Of a DNA stretch of 64,000 nucleotides, positions 26,704-35,903 are shown one piece after another. The notes below the pieces were generated by a model that made no database searches, was not told the DNA's origin, and saw only the letters and a program-made list of their open reading frames with translations. Numbering within the stretch: the first letter of the stretch is position 1; each line of letters begins with the position of its first letter. The stretch comes from Paraburkholderia kururiensis JCM 10599 = LMG 19447 (GTDB lineage Bacteria; Pseudomonadota; Gammaproteobacteria; Burkholderiales; Burkholderiaceae): contig NZ_RJZE01000008.1 of the NCBI RefSeq assembly GCF_003986935.1, forward strand, positions 186,001-250,000, in the 5' to 3' direction. The translations under genes were made by a program, and so were the position numbers.

Positions 26704-26848
26704 TTGCCGGGCGAATCCGTCCGGCATGAGGCGCGCCGGGGACCCGACGAACAGACGAGGCCATGCGGGGTGCGCTGTGGAGTATCGATGCACGCGGCAG
26801 ACGCGTTCGTCGCCGCCCGCCTGTTGCTCCGGCATCGAACCCAGCTCT

Positions 26849-29215
26849 ATGACAAGCACACGCTCACGCTTCGGTCGCTTCGGTTGTTCCCCCGCAGGCT
26901 TCGCGATTCTGTTGACCGGTCTGGTCGCCGCGCGGTTTGCCTTCGCGCAGGTCAGCCTCAACTTTTCGAATGCGGACGTGGCGCAGGTGGCCAAGGCCAT
27001 CGGCGCGGCGACGGATACGACGATCATCGTGGACCCGCGCGTGAAAGGGCAGCTCAATCTCGTCTCGGACAACCCCGTCAGCAAGGAGCGCTCGCTCAAG
27101 ACGCTCGAGGCCGCGCTGCGCATGCAGGGCTTCGCGCTCGTGCGCGACCACGGCATTCTGAAGGTGGTGCCCGAGGCCGATGCGAAGCTGCAAGGCACGC
27201 CCACCTACGTCGGCAACACGCCGCGCGCAAGCGGCGACCACGTCATTACGCAGGTGTTCCGCCTGCGCAACGAATCCGCGACGAACCTGCTGCCCGTGCT
27301 CAAACCGCTCGTGAGCCCCAACAACGTGATTGCGGCCTACGCGAACGACAACACGCTCGTCGTCACGGACTACGCCGACAACGTCCGCCGCATCGCGCAG
27401 ATCATCTCGGGCATCGACGCGAGCACGTCGCAGCGCGTGGCCGTGGTGCCGCTCAATCACGAAAGTGCCATGGATCTGGCGCCCGTCGTGCAGAAGATGC
27501 TGGACCCAGGCACGACGGGCAATACCGACGCCACGCTCAAGGTGTCGGTGAGCGCGGACCCGCGCCTCAACGCATTGCTGTTGCGCGCCACCGACCCCGG
27601 TCGCGTCGCCGACGCCAAGGCGCTCATCGCGCAGCTCGACGCGCCCACGCGCGTGCCCGGCAACATGCACGTGGTGCGCCTGCAAAACGCGAGCGCCGTG
27701 GACCTTGCGAAGGTGCTGCGCGGCATGCTGGGTCTCGCCGTCGATACGGGCAGCGGTTCGCTGGGCACCTCTTCAGCGAAAAGCTTCAGCGAGAGCAACG
27801 GTGGCATGTCCGGCAAGAGCGGCGGGATAGGCACGGGCACGAACGCATCCACGGGCACGGCAGGCCTGCCGCCGCTGCCGGGCACGACCGACAGCGCATC
27901 GGGCTCGACCAGCGGCGACACCGCCACAGCGCGCGGCGGCCTGATTGCGAGCGCGATGGGCGGCGGCGCGGAGTCCGCCGCGAACGGCATGATCCAGGCC
28001 GACGCCGCCACGAACTCGCTCGTCATCACGGCGCCCGAGCCGGTCTACCAGAACATCCGCAACGTGATCGACCAGCTCGACGTGCGCCGCGCGCAGGTCT
28101 ATCTGGAAGCGATGATCGTGGAGATGAGCGCGACCTCGGCCGCGAATCTCGGCGTGCAGTGGCAGGGCGCCATCCAGTCGGGCAACGGCAACAACGCGCT
28201 GTACGGCAGCACGAACTTCGGCACGTCGACGAGCCAGAGCATCGTGGACCTCACGGCGCAGGGGCAGACGCTTGGCCAGAATCTCTCCACGGCAACGGCC
28301 ACCACGCTGCTCAACAACGGCATCAACATCGGCCTGCTGCACAAGTTCGGCAAGTTCTTCGGGCTCGGCGCGCTCGTGCAGGCACTGGCGACCGTGAGCA
28401 ACGCGTCGATTCTCTCGTCGCCCAATCTCATCACGCTCGACAACGAGGAAGCACGCATCGTGGTGGGCTCCAACGTGCCGGTGCAAACGGGTTCGTATTC
28501 CACGGCCACGGCGGTTTCGAGCACGGGCGTCAACGCGTTCAACACGTTCGACCGGCAGGACGTGGGCATCGTGCTGCACGTGCGCCCGCAGATCACGAAG
28601 GGCGGCGTCATCAAGCTGCAGATCTATTCGGAAGACTCGTCGGTGGACCCGACCTCCGTGAACAACCCGGGCGGCGTGACCATCATCAAGCGGTCGGTGC
28701 AGTCGACGGTGCTCACCGACGACGGCGAGATCATCGTGCTGGGCGGCCTCATTCAGGACAATTACTCGGACGGCAACAACAAGGTGCCGTTCCTCGGTGA
28801 TCTGCCGCTGATCGGCTCGCTCTTTCGCGCGGAGAACAAGAGCCGCACGAAGACCAACGTGATGGTGTTTCTGCGGCCCGTGATTCTGCACGACGGCGAG
28901 ACCACCGCGAGCATTTCGGGCAGCCGCTACGACCAGTTGCAACAACAGATGAGCGACTACCGCTCGGACAACCGCATCGAACGCGACCGCGATAGCCCCG
29001 CGCTGCCGCCGCGCCCGCCGGGCCCCGAGCAGGGCGTGGCGCCGGCCGAGGGCCTCTTCGATTTGCAGCGGATGAAGCGGCCGTCTGCGAGTGGCGATGG
29101 TGGCTCCGCTCCCGCTGCGGACAGCGTGACCGGTGCAACGGCAGCAGCAGGTGCCTCGGGTGCAACAGGCGCTTCCGGTACCGCAAGTGCTTCAGCTACA
29201 ACAGGAGCCCCATGA
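26849..29215 (+). CDS. gspD: Type II secretion outer-membrane secretin GspD
   Basis: The 788-aa protein begins with a signal peptide (VAARFAFA-QVSL, about residue 33). Then come an N0 domain (VSLNFSNADVAQVAKAIG), N1-N3 modules with a Gly/Ser-rich insertion at about 305-365, and the secretin beta-barrel domain with GGLIQDNYSDGNNKVPFLGDLP and a terminal Ala/Gly/Ser tail. It forms the 15-fold outer-membrane channel of the T2SS. The ATG at 26849 gives a normal signal peptide; one at 26726 would add 41 unlikely residues. Its stop overlaps gspF by 4 nt (ATGA). gspE, which normally sits between gspD and gspF, is absent. Confidence 0.93.
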   Translation: MTSTRSRFGRFGCSPAGFAILLTGLVAARFAFAQVSLNFSNADVAQVAKAIGAATDTTIIVDPRVKGQLNLVSDNPVSKERSLKTLEAALRMQGFALVRDHGILKVVPEADAKLQGTPTYVGNTPRASGDHVITQVFRLRNESATNLLPVLKPLVSPNNVIAAYANDNTLVVTDYADNVRRIAQIISGIDASTSQRVAVVPLNHESAMDLAPVVQKMLDPGTTGNTDATLKVSVSADPRLNALLLRATDPGRVADAKALIAQLDAPTRVPGNMHVVRLQNASAVDLAKVLRGMLGLAVDTGSGSLGTSSAKSFSESNGGMSGKSGGIGTGTNASTGTAGLPPLPGTTDSASGSTSGDTATARGGLIASAMGGGAESAANGMIQADAATNSLVITAPEPVYQNIRNVIDQLDVRRAQVYLEAMIVEMSATSAANLGVQWQGAIQSGNGNNALYGSTNFGTSTSQSIVDLTAQGQTLGQNLSTATATTLLNNGINIGLLHKFGKFFGLGALVQALATVSNASILSSPNLITLDNEEARIVVGSNVPVQTGSYSTATAVSSTGVNAFNTFDRQDVGIVLHVRPQITKGGVIKLQIYSEDSSVDPTSVNNPGGVTIIKRSVQSTVLTDDGEIIVLGGLIQDNYSDGNNKVPFLGDLPLIGSLFRAENKSRTKTNVMVFLRPVILHDGETTASISGSRYDQLQQQMSDYRSDNRIERDRDSPALPPRPPGPEQGVAPAEGLFDLQRMKRPSASGDGGSAPAADSVTGATAAAGASGATGASGTASASATTGAP

Positions 29216-30432
29216 TGTCTGCGTTCCGCTACGAAGCAATCAACCCCACGGGCAAGACCTTGCGAGGCGTGCTGGAAGCCGATAGCGCGAAGGCGGGGCG
29301 CAGTCAGTTGCGCGCGCAGGGTTTGACGCCGCTCGTCGTCGAACTCGCAGCATCGCGACTGCACGGCGAGCGCAACCAGCGGCTCGCGCTCGGCAAGAAG
29401 CTTTCGCAGCGCGAGCAGGCCATCGTCACGCGCCAGCTTGCGAGCCTATTGATTGCGGGCCTGCCGCTCGACGAAACGCTTTCGGTGTTGAGCGACCAGG
29501 CCGAGCGCGACTACGTGCGCGAACTGATGGCCTCGATACGCGCGGAAGTGGTGGGCGGCCACTCGTTTGCGAATGCGCTCTCGCAGCATCCGCGCGATTT
29601 TCCCGACATCTATCGCGCGCTCGTGGCGGCCGGCGAGCATACGGGCAAGCTCGGCGTGGTGCTCTCGCGGCTCGCGGACTACATCGAGCAGAGCAACGCG
29701 CTGCGGCAGAAAATTCTGCTCGCCTTCACGTACCCCGCGGTCGTCACGGTGATCGCATTCGGCATCGTCACGTTTCTGTTGAGCTACGTGGTGCCGCAGG
29801 TGGCCAACGTGTTCACGAGCACCAAACAGCAATTGCCGTTTCTGACGGTGGCGATGCTCGCGCTCTCGGGCTTCGTGCGGCACTGGTGGTGGGCGGCGCT
29901 CGGTGGGCTCTTCGCGGCGGGGTGGCTCACGCGCAAGGTGCTTGCGCTGCCGGGCCCGCGGCTCGCGTTCGACCAATGGCTGTTGACGGCGCCGCTCGCG
30001 GGCCGGCTTGTGCGCGGCTACAACACCGTGCGCTTCGCGAGCACGCTCGGCATTCTCTCGGCGGCCGGCGTGCCGATTCTGCGTGCGTTGCAGGCCGCAG
30101 GCGAAACGCTGAGCAACCGTGCGATGTTCGGCAAGGTGGAAGACGCCATCGTGCGCGTGCGCGAGGGTTCGTCGCTCTCGCGTGCGCTCGGCAATACGAA
30201 GACGTTTCCGCCCGTGCTCGTGCATCTGATCCGCTCGGGCGAGGCGACCGGCGACGTGACGACGATGCTCGACCGCGCGTCCGAAGGCGAGTCGCGCGAG
30301 CTGGAGCGCCGCACGATGTTTCTCACGAGCCTGCTCGAACCGCTGCTGATTCTCGCGATGGGCGGCGTGGTGCTCGTGATCGTGCTCGCCGTGATGATGC
30401 CGATCATCGAACTCAACAACATGGTGCAGTGA
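29212..30432 (+). CDS. gspF: Type II secretion inner-membrane platform protein GspF
   Basis: The 406-aa polytopic protein has two T2SSF domains (about 70-195 and 270-395) and three hydrophobic helices, at about 170-195, 220-240 and 375-400. It is the platform that couples the GspE ATPase to pseudopilus assembly. Motifs EQAIVTRQLASLLIAGLPL and the repeated FPxxxxxLIxxGExTG element (FPPVLVHLIRSGEATG) are typical. It overlaps gspD by 4 nt, showing translational coupling. A partner ATPase must come from elsewhere, because no gspE is present in the window. Confidence 0.94.
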   Translation: MMSAFRYEAINPTGKTLRGVLEADSAKAGRSQLRAQGLTPLVVELAASRLHGERNQRLALGKKLSQREQAIVTRQLASLLIAGLPLDETLSVLSDQAERDYVRELMASIRAEVVGGHSFANALSQHPRDFPDIYRALVAAGEHTGKLGVVLSRLADYIEQSNALRQKILLAFTYPAVVTVIAFGIVTFLLSYVVPQVANVFTSTKQQLPFLTVAMLALSGFVRHWWWAALGGLFAAGWLTRKVLALPGPRLAFDQWLLTAPLAGRLVRGYNTVRFASTLGILSAAGVPILRALQAAGETLSNRAMFGKVEDAIVRVREGSSLSRALGNTKTFPPVLVHLIRSGEATGDVTTMLDRASEGESRELERRTMFLTSLLEPLLILAMGGVVLVIVLAVMMPIIELNNMVQ

Positions 30433-30475
30433 TGAACGGTGCGCCTGCCGCCTGTATCTGTGGCGGCGCTCAAGC

Positions 30476-30910
30476 TCAGCGCACGAACGCGCTCGGGCTC
30501 TGCGCGTCGGGCAGCCTGATTTCGCGCTGCAAGCCGTTGCTTTCCACCACGATGGAACGCGCGCGCACCTCGGCGAGTTTCGCGGCGTGGCCGACTGTGC
30601 CGCCCAGACGCACGACACGCGCCGCCTCGCCGCCCTGGCTCACGATGGCGGCGGCATGGTGTGCGTCGAACGAGAGGATGCCGAGCAACTGGAGGGTGTT
30701 GTGCGCGTCGGCGTCGGGCGAGGCGCCGAAGAGCGTCGTGCCCGCGGATACGTCGAGCGGCGCGGGTGGAGGCGTGATGGCCGGTGCGGCTGCTGCCGGC
30801 GCGTTGAATACGCGCACCCACCAGAGCACCACGGCGATAAACAGCGCAGCCGCTACAGCCGTGGCGAGCATGGGCGCAACGGCGAGGCGAGTCAGGGGCA
30901 GGCGAATCAT
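30476..30910 (-). CDS. gspC: Short GspC-type T2SS component (HR domain only)
   Basis: The 144-aa protein has one N-terminal transmembrane helix (LATAVAAALFIAVVLWWV, about 14-32) and a homology-region domain (LLGILSFDAHHAAAIVSQ... VRARSIVVESNGLQREIRL). It lacks a C-terminal PDZ domain. GspC normally links the inner-membrane platform to the N0 domain of GspD and helps choose substrates. The reverse orientation between gspF and gspG is the arrangement known from Burkholderia gsp clusters. The start at 30910 leads directly into the helix; a longer frame to 31066 would cross into gspG. Confidence 0.85.
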   Translation of the reverse strand: MIRLPLTRLAVAPMLATAVAAALFIAVVLWWVRVFNAPAAAAPAITPPPAPLDVSAGTTLFGASPDADAHNTLQLLGILSFDAHHAAAIVSQGGEAARVVRLGGTVGHAAKLAEVRARSIVVESNGLQREIRLPDAQSPSAFVR

Positions 30911-31020
30911 GGTTGATGTCCCGGGCGGCAAGAAGGAAACCGACGAAGCGAACGAGCGATTAAGCGGCGCGTGCATGAAACGCAGCACATGCCGACATTT
31001 TTTGACGCGAGGGTGAAGAG

Positions 31021-31524
31021 ATGATGACGCGACCCGCAATGACTCATTCAACGCATGCGTGCACACCGCGTTCAGCGCGGCGGTACCAAAGCGGCCAAGG
31101 CAAGCCGCGCAGCCAGCGCGGCTTCACCCTCATCGAAATCATGGTGGTGATCGCGATTCTCGGCATTCTCGCCGCGCTCATCGTGCCGAAGATCATGAGC
31201 CGCCCCGACGAGGCGCGGCGTGTGGCGGCGAAGCAGGACATCGGCACGGTGATGCAGGCGCTCAATCTGTACCGGCTCGACAACGGGCGGTATCCGTCGC
31301 AGGACCAGGGGCTGCGCGCGCTCGTGGAAAAGCCCACGGTAGACCCCGTGCCGAACAACTGGAAAGACGGCGGCTACCTGGAGCGCCTGCCCAACGACCC
31401 GTGGGGCAACGCGTATCAATATCTGAATCCGGGCGTGCACGGCGCAATCGACGTGTTCAGCTATGGCGCCGACGGCAAGGCAGGCGGAGAGAACAACGAT
31501 GCGGACATTGGTTCGTGGCAGTGA
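31021..31524 (+). CDS. gspG: Type II secretion major pseudopilin GspG
   Basis: The 167-aa preprotein has leader ...SQR-G-FTLIEIMVV (processed glycine near residue 34), one hydrophobic helix, and the GspG signature region with LNLYRLDNGRYPSQDQGLRAL, DPWGNAYQYLNPG and a Ca-binding-loop-like end GKAGGENNDADIGSW. It is the main subunit of the pseudopilus. GGGTGAAGAG precedes two adjacent ATGs. It starts the second T2SS sub-operon gspG-H-L-M. Confidence 0.96.
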   Translation: MMTRPAMTHSTHACTPRSARRYQSGQGKPRSQRGFTLIEIMVVIAILGILAALIVPKIMSRPDEARRVAAKQDIGTVMQALNLYRLDNGRYPSQDQGLRALVEKPTVDPVPNNWKDGGYLERLPNDPWGNAYQYLNPGVHGAIDVFSYGADGKAGGENNDADIGSWQ

Positions 31525-31648
31525 GCGCACGGGCGCCGGCGTGTGCGGCGGCGGTGGCGCGATAAACGCGCTGCCGTTCGTGCACGATGCTCGCTTGCCG
31601 CGCGACGGCGGCATGGCGTCCACGCGCGCACGGCCAGGCACGCACCGC

Positions 31649-32119
31649 ATGAGCACGACGCAACGCACCGCAGGCTTCACGCTGCTCGAAATGCTCGTGG
31701 TGATGCTGATCGTCGGGCTGCTCGTGGCCGTGGTAACGCTCGCGCCCTCCAGAAACCGGCGCACCGATCTCGCCGAAGAAGCGCAGCGCGTGGCGAGCCT
31801 GCTCGAATCCGCAGGCGACGAAGCGCAGGTGCGTTCCACCCCGATCGCGTGGCAACCCGTAAATGGCGGCTATCGCTTCTATCAGCGCGCCGAAAACGGC
31901 GCCTGGCAGCCCATGACCGACGACCTGTTCCGCGCGCATCGCTGGAGCGCGAGCGTCACGGGCGTATCCATCCGCTATACGGGCGGCGCGGCGATTTCGC
32001 GCGTGGTGCTGGGCGCGGAGAGCATCGACGTGCCTGTCACGATTGCGCTCTCGTCCGGGTCGGTGCAATGGCTCGTGGTGGGCACGGGCATCGGCAACTT
32101 CGTGGTGCGGGCGCCGTGA
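31649..32119 (+). CDS. gspH: Type II secretion minor pseudopilin GspH
   Basis: From the ATG at 31649 it is 156 aa, with an ideal short leader MSTTQRTAG-FTLLEMLVV. A hydrophobic helix and a GspH domain follow. In-frame ATGs at 31499 and 31613 would give leaders of about 59 and 21 residues, the first overlapping gspG. The short form is preferred on leader length, though the ribosome site is weak. GspH is a minor pseudopilin joining GspG to the GspIJK tip. In standard clusters gspI, gspJ and gspK follow it. Here the next gene is gspL. Confidence 0.88.
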   Translation: MSTTQRTAGFTLLEMLVVMLIVGLLVAVVTLAPSRNRRTDLAEEAQRVASLLESAGDEAQVRSTPIAWQPVNGGYRFYQRAENGAWQPMTDDLFRAHRWSASVTGVSIRYTGGAAISRVVLGAESIDVPVTIALSSGSVQWLVVGTGIGNFVVRAP

Positions 32120-32162
32120 ACGGGCGCGCACGCGTGCAGTCAGGCATTGCACGAGGCGCGCG

Positions 32163-33818
32163 ATGACGAGCCTCGTCGTGCTGCTGCCCTCGATTCACGC
32201 TATCGACGCGAAGCCGCTCGATATGCAGGCCTGGCACCGCGTGCGGGTGCGCTATGCGTTATTCGATCGCCACGAGCAGATCGTTCACGCGGACGCGTGT
32301 TTGTCCGATGCGTTGCCGAAGGCGCAAACCGCCGTGCTGATTTTCTCGGCGCGCGACACACTGTTGCTCGAAGCAAGCCTGCCGCCTGTCGCCGGGCCGA
32401 AGCTGCGCAAGCTGCTGCCCAACGTGGTGGAAGAATTTTTGATCGACGATGCGCGGCGCAGCCACATTGCCGTTGCGCCCGCGCAGAAGGGCGAGGCAAA
32501 CCGCGCGCTTGCGGTGGTGGATCGCGAGCGGTTCGGGGCGGTGGTTCGATGGTTCGCGGCGATGGGCTATGGACGGGTGCGGGCGGTGCCGCTGGTTCAC
32601 TGTTTGCCTGCGCCGGCAGACGGACCGCAGGACGAGGCGGCCGAGGAGGCTGAAGCGAGGCGCGAGCCTGGACTCGCACTCGAAGACGAGGACGCGCGGG
32701 AGGCATCGCCACTCGCAAGCCAGACGGAAGCACGCGATGCCAGACGCCATGCAGGCGTGTTGATCGTGCGACGTGCATCGGTCGAGCGAGGCGATCAGGT
32801 CACGCAGATCGAGGCCGAAGCTCAAGCAGCGGCACAGGCCGTCGTCGTTCAGCACGCTACACAGGCACACGCCACGTACGCGGCATACGCCAACAGGCAC
32901 GCGGATATCGACACCGAACCGCTCCACGACGCGGGCGCCCCTTCCGCGGAGCAAGTGGACCACGTCGAACTCGCGATTCGCCAGGGGCGCACCGGCTTCG
33001 GCATGGATGTGCGGGCCGACTGTCTCGACACGACGATTGCAGAACTCGCGCGGCGCGGCACGCTGCAAGTCTGGGCGTTGACCGCCTCGGGCACGGCAGA
33101 CGCCGCGAACGTGCCGCAAGCGCATGACACAGGCACGCCAGACAACGCGCACAGCGCGGCGCAAACGAACGCCGGTCATCACGGCGATCCGGCGAACCCG
33201 TCGCGAACCGCGGCGCACACCGCTTTCCCACTCGCCGTACAAGGCTTTGCCTGGGACCATCTCGCGCGCAATGCGCTCGCGTGCCCGTTCGACCTGTGTC
33301 AGTTCGAATTTGCGAACGCGGGTCGCGGGCAGGCAGGTGATCGAGGCGCACTGCGCCCATGGTGGCCGGCTATCGCGCTTGTCGCGGCATCGCTCGTGGC
33401 TTCGATTGCGGCCATTAACGTTCAGTGGCTGCAACTGCGGCACCGGCAAGACGCATTGAACGCGCGGATGACCGAGCTCGTGAAAACCGCGTTCCCCGGC
33501 ATCACGCTGATTCTCGATCCGTCCACGCAGATGCAGATCGAACTCAAGCGGCTGCGCAGCGCCGCAGGCGAACTGCGCGCCGACGACTACCTGGTGCTGG
33601 CCGCCGCGCTCTCGCGCGCCCTGGGCCCCATTCCATCGAGCGCCATCGCCACGCTCGACTATAGCGACGGCGCGCTCGCCGTCATGTTCAAGCCGGACAC
33701 GACGATCGATGGTGAGGGCCTGCGCCGGCGTCTGCTCGCACAAGGCGTCGCCACGAAGGAAGACAACGGCAAATGGATGCTCGGCTCGCTCAACTCCACG
33801 CCGCGCGCGCCGCGCTGA
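32163..33818 (+). CDS. gspL: Type II secretion inner-membrane protein GspL
   Basis: The 551-aa protein has a cytoplasmic actin-like domain (about 1-180), then a long, poorly conserved Ala/Glu/His/Gln-rich insertion (about 180-395). A transmembrane helix follows at about 403-420 (PAIALVAASLVASIAAI), then a periplasmic ferredoxin-like domain. GspL recruits the GspE ATPase to the membrane and pairs with GspM. The start at 32163 is the first in frame after gspH. The insertion makes it much longer than the usual ~400 aa. Confidence 0.88.
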   Translation: MTSLVVLLPSIHAIDAKPLDMQAWHRVRVRYALFDRHEQIVHADACLSDALPKAQTAVLIFSARDTLLLEASLPPVAGPKLRKLLPNVVEEFLIDDARRSHIAVAPAQKGEANRALAVVDRERFGAVVRWFAAMGYGRVRAVPLVHCLPAPADGPQDEAAEEAEARREPGLALEDEDAREASPLASQTEARDARRHAGVLIVRRASVERGDQVTQIEAEAQAAAQAVVVQHATQAHATYAAYANRHADIDTEPLHDAGAPSAEQVDHVELAIRQGRTGFGMDVRADCLDTTIAELARRGTLQVWALTASGTADAANVPQAHDTGTPDNAHSAAQTNAGHHGDPANPSRTAAHTAFPLAVQGFAWDHLARNALACPFDLCQFEFANAGRGQAGDRGALRPWWPAIALVAASLVASIAAINVQWLQLRHRQDALNARMTELVKTAFPGITLILDPSTQMQIELKRLRSAAGELRADDYLVLAAALSRALGPIPSSAIATLDYSDGALAVMFKPDTTIDGEGLRRRLLAQGVATKEDNGKWMLGSLNSTPRAPR

Positions 33819-34294
33819 GCGGCTGGTTCGAGGCCCGCGCGCCGCGCGAGCGCCTGCTGCTCGCGGTGGGCGGCACGGTGCTGCTCGTCGCCTTCGTCTA
33901 CACCGTGCTGTGGGAGCCCGCATACGAGGGGCGCGCGCGCATCGCGGCCGGCTTGCCGAGGCTCGATGCCCAACTCGCGCAGATGCAAGGGCAAACAGAC
34001 GAAGCGCGGCGCCTGCGTGCCGCAGCGGCCGTGCACGCGCCGCAAGGCAACGCATTGCGCGACGCGCTGGCGGCCTCGCTCACGCAGGCGGGCATGGCCG
34101 AGGCGCGCGTCGTCGCGACGGGCGATAACGTGCAGATCGACGCGAAAGCGGTGCCCTTCGCCGCGTGGATGACGTGGCTCGACCAGGTGCGCCGCGAGCA
34201 GCACGTGCGCGTCGTCAACGCGCATGCAAGCGCCGAATCGCGTGTCGGGCTGGCGACCGTTTCGGCCACGCTGCAACCGGCAGCGCAGCAGTAA
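33773..34294 (+). CDS. gspM: Type II secretion inner-membrane protein GspM
   Basis: The 173-aa protein has a short cytoplasmic N-terminus, one transmembrane helix (LLLAVGGTVLLVAFVYTVLW, about 28-47) and a periplasmic ferredoxin-like domain. It stabilises GspL. Its start overlaps gspL by 46 nt, showing coupled translation. In most Burkholderia clusters gspN follows. Here a tandem repeat starts 37 nt after the stop and no gspN is visible. Confidence 0.9.
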   Translation: MDARLAQLHAARAALSGWFEARAPRERLLLAVGGTVLLVAFVYTVLWEPAYEGRARIAAGLPRLDAQLAQMQGQTDEARRLRAAAAVHAPQGNALRDALAASLTQAGMAEARVVATGDNVQIDAKAVPFAAWMTWLDQVRREQHVRVVNAHASAESRVGLATVSATLQPAAQQ

Positions 34295-34330
34295 AGATCG
34301 ATGCCGCAAAAAAACGGCTCGCCACAGGCG

Positions 34331-34410
34331 CGCCTCGTCACCAACGCGCCTCGTCACCAACACGTCTCGCCACCAACGCGTCTCGCCACTAACTCGCCTC
34401 GTCACTAACT
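34331..34410 (+). repeat. 16-bp tandem repeat, five copies, after gspM
   Basis: Units such as CGCCTCGTCACCAACG, CGTCTCGCCACCAACG and CGCCTCGTCACTAACT run head to tail with a partial sixth copy after 34410. It lies in the 296-nt gap between gspM and the STN gene; nothing else is recognisable there. No spacer structure, so it is a minisatellite and not a CRISPR array. Confidence 0.85.
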
Positions 34411-34590
34411 CGCCCACCAACACACGCGCTGCTTCATCGTCCCCAGGCCCCACGCTCTCACCTTCGCCCCACGTCACCGGACTGTCACAGTCTTTACCTA
34501 TCGTATGACGTTCGCATTTTTCCGGCGGGCGCCATTCGTTCGGGGCAGGCGCCATCTGCCGGGCGCATCCTCTTTTCCGGCCATTGACTC

Positions 34591-35337
34591 ATGAGACGTT
34601 CATGGACGCCCACCGGTGTCCTGGCGCTGATCGCATGCCTGATGTTTGCCGCTTTCACGGCGCGTTGCGCCGAGGCGCAGCAGGCGGGACGAGACAGTCG
34701 AGCCGCGGATGCAGTCCGTTTCGATCTGCCCGCGCAGCCGCTGTCCCAGGCCTTGCAAGCGTTTGCGCACGTCACGGATCTGGTCGTACTGGCGCCCGCG
34801 CCGTTGCTGGAAGGGCGCACGAGTAGCGCCTTGAGCGGAGACTACGCGCCGCGCGATGCGCTCGAGCGCCTGCTGGCCGGCACCGGATTGCGTGCGGATT
34901 TCACGGGGCCGGACGAGGCGATCATCGTGGCACAGCCGGAAGGGGCAGCCTCGACGCCGCCAGCCGCGGCAGGCAGCGATCCGGCAAGCGCCGCGCCGCC
35001 GACGGACGGCATGAGCGGCAACGACGAACAACGCGCCTACGCAGCCACGCTGCAGGCGCGCATGACTGACGCGCTGTGCGCGCAGCCCGCGACCGTGCCG
35101 GGCAGTTACCGGCTGGTGGCGCAACTGCGTATCGACGACAAGGGGACGGTAGTGGCGGTCAACCTGGTGGCATCGAGCGGCCTCGCCTCGCGCGACGCGG
35201 CCATCGTGCGCGCACTGCGGCGGATGAGGCTCGATTCGGCGCCGCCCGCGGGCGTGCCCGAGCCCGTCACGATCCTATTGCGGCCGGTCGGCAGCGGCGT
35301 GCACTTTCGCTGCCCGCAGCCGGACGAACGGAACTAG
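34591..35337 (+). CDS. Periplasmic STN-domain protein with TonB-C-like domain
   Basis: The 248-aa secreted protein has a signal peptide (cleavage near CAEA-Q, about 29). A secretin/TonB short N-terminal domain follows (about 43-108: FDLPAQPLSQALQAFAHVTDLVV ... LAGTGLRADF), then an Ala/Pro linker, and a TonB C-terminal-like fold (about 165-240: YRLVAQLRIDDKGTVVAV). STN domains in TonB-dependent transducers pass a signal to a FecR anti-sigma. Here the domain is soluble and sits 6 nt upstream of the sigma-factor gene, replacing the usual receptor. Function is inferred: signal relay for the following sigma/FecR pair. Confidence 0.8.
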   Translation: MRRSWTPTGVLALIACLMFAAFTARCAEAQQAGRDSRAADAVRFDLPAQPLSQALQAFAHVTDLVVLAPAPLLEGRTSSALSGDYAPRDALERLLAGTGLRADFTGPDEAIIVAQPEGAASTPPAAAGSDPASAAPPTDGMSGNDEQRAYAATLQARMTDALCAQPATVPGSYRLVAQLRIDDKGTVVAVNLVASSGLASRDAAIVRALRRMRLDSAPPAGVPEPVTILLRPVGSGVHFRCPQPDERN

Positions 35338-35343
35338 TCCGCC

Positions 35344-35892
35344 ATGGCCGACAGCACCCGCTCCCAGTTGAGGAAGCTTCTGGCCTCGCGCTACGCGTAT
35401 CTGGTGAGGCGTCTCGAGCGCGTGACGGGATCGAAGGACGGCGCCACCGACGCCCTGCACGAAACGTGGCTGCGTCTGGAAAACGCGAACGTCACGACGC
35501 AGGTGGCCAACGCGGACGCCTACATTCTCGGCATGGCCAACAACGTCGCCATCGACCAGCATCGGCGCGAGCGCCGGCATCTGCACGACGACGACGTCGA
35601 AACCCTGATGGACGTGCCCGACGAACTCGCGGACCCCGCGCGCATCGTCGAAGCGCGGCGCAAGGTGGAAGCCCTGAAAGACGTGCTGCGCGGCCTCACG
35701 CCGCGGCGTCGGGCCATTCTGATCGCGGCGCGCGTGGACGGCCTGCTGAACCGCGAGATCGCGGAGCAGTTCGGCATTTCGCTGCGGCTCGTGGAAAGCG
35801 AACTGAGCGCGGCGCTGAAGTATTGCCTGCAGCGTGTCCAGGAGGCGGGCGACGCCTACCCCGGTTCGCGCAGCGGGCCCCGTAAATTTTGA
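35344..35892 (+). CDS. ECF-type RNA polymerase sigma factor (FecI-like)
   Basis: The 182-aa sigma factor has a region 2 (about 10-75: YLVRRLERVTGSKDGATDALHETWLRL ... GMANNVAIDQHRRER) and a region 4 helix-turn-helix (about 115-165: LTPRRRAILIAARVDGLLNREIAEQFGISLRLVESEL). There is no region 1 or 3, as in ECF factors. It is followed after 11 nt by a FecR-type anti-sigma, and preceded by the STN protein, so the three form a cell-surface-signalling-like unit. Target promoters are not known. The TTA-GTCT boxes upstream of the gsp, glycosyltransferase and adhesin genes are a testable guess. Confidence 0.9.
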   Translation: MADSTRSQLRKLLASRYAYLVRRLERVTGSKDGATDALHETWLRLENANVTTQVANADAYILGMANNVAIDQHRRERRHLHDDDVETLMDVPDELADPARIVEARRKVEALKDVLRGLTPRRRAILIAARVDGLLNREIAEQFGISLRLVESELSAALKYCLQRVQEAGDAYPGSRSGPRKF

Positions 35893-35903
35893 GCCTCATT
35901 GCA

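Larger units (their letters stand above)
26091..26848. other. Long AT-richer divergent control region between the DING genes and gspD
   Basis: About 760 nt without a convincing gene, clearly richer in A and T than its surroundings. It holds three copies of the shared palindrome (listed separately), a TATAAAA run on the minus strand at about 26234-26240, and a clear ATG for gspD only at its right end. An 81-codon minus frame (26198-26443) starts at TTG with no ribosome site and is not annotated. Confidence 0.6.

Noticed and set aside
34331..34410. CRISPR-like array
   Set aside because: Units are 16 bp, directly abutting and without spacers; no cas genes.
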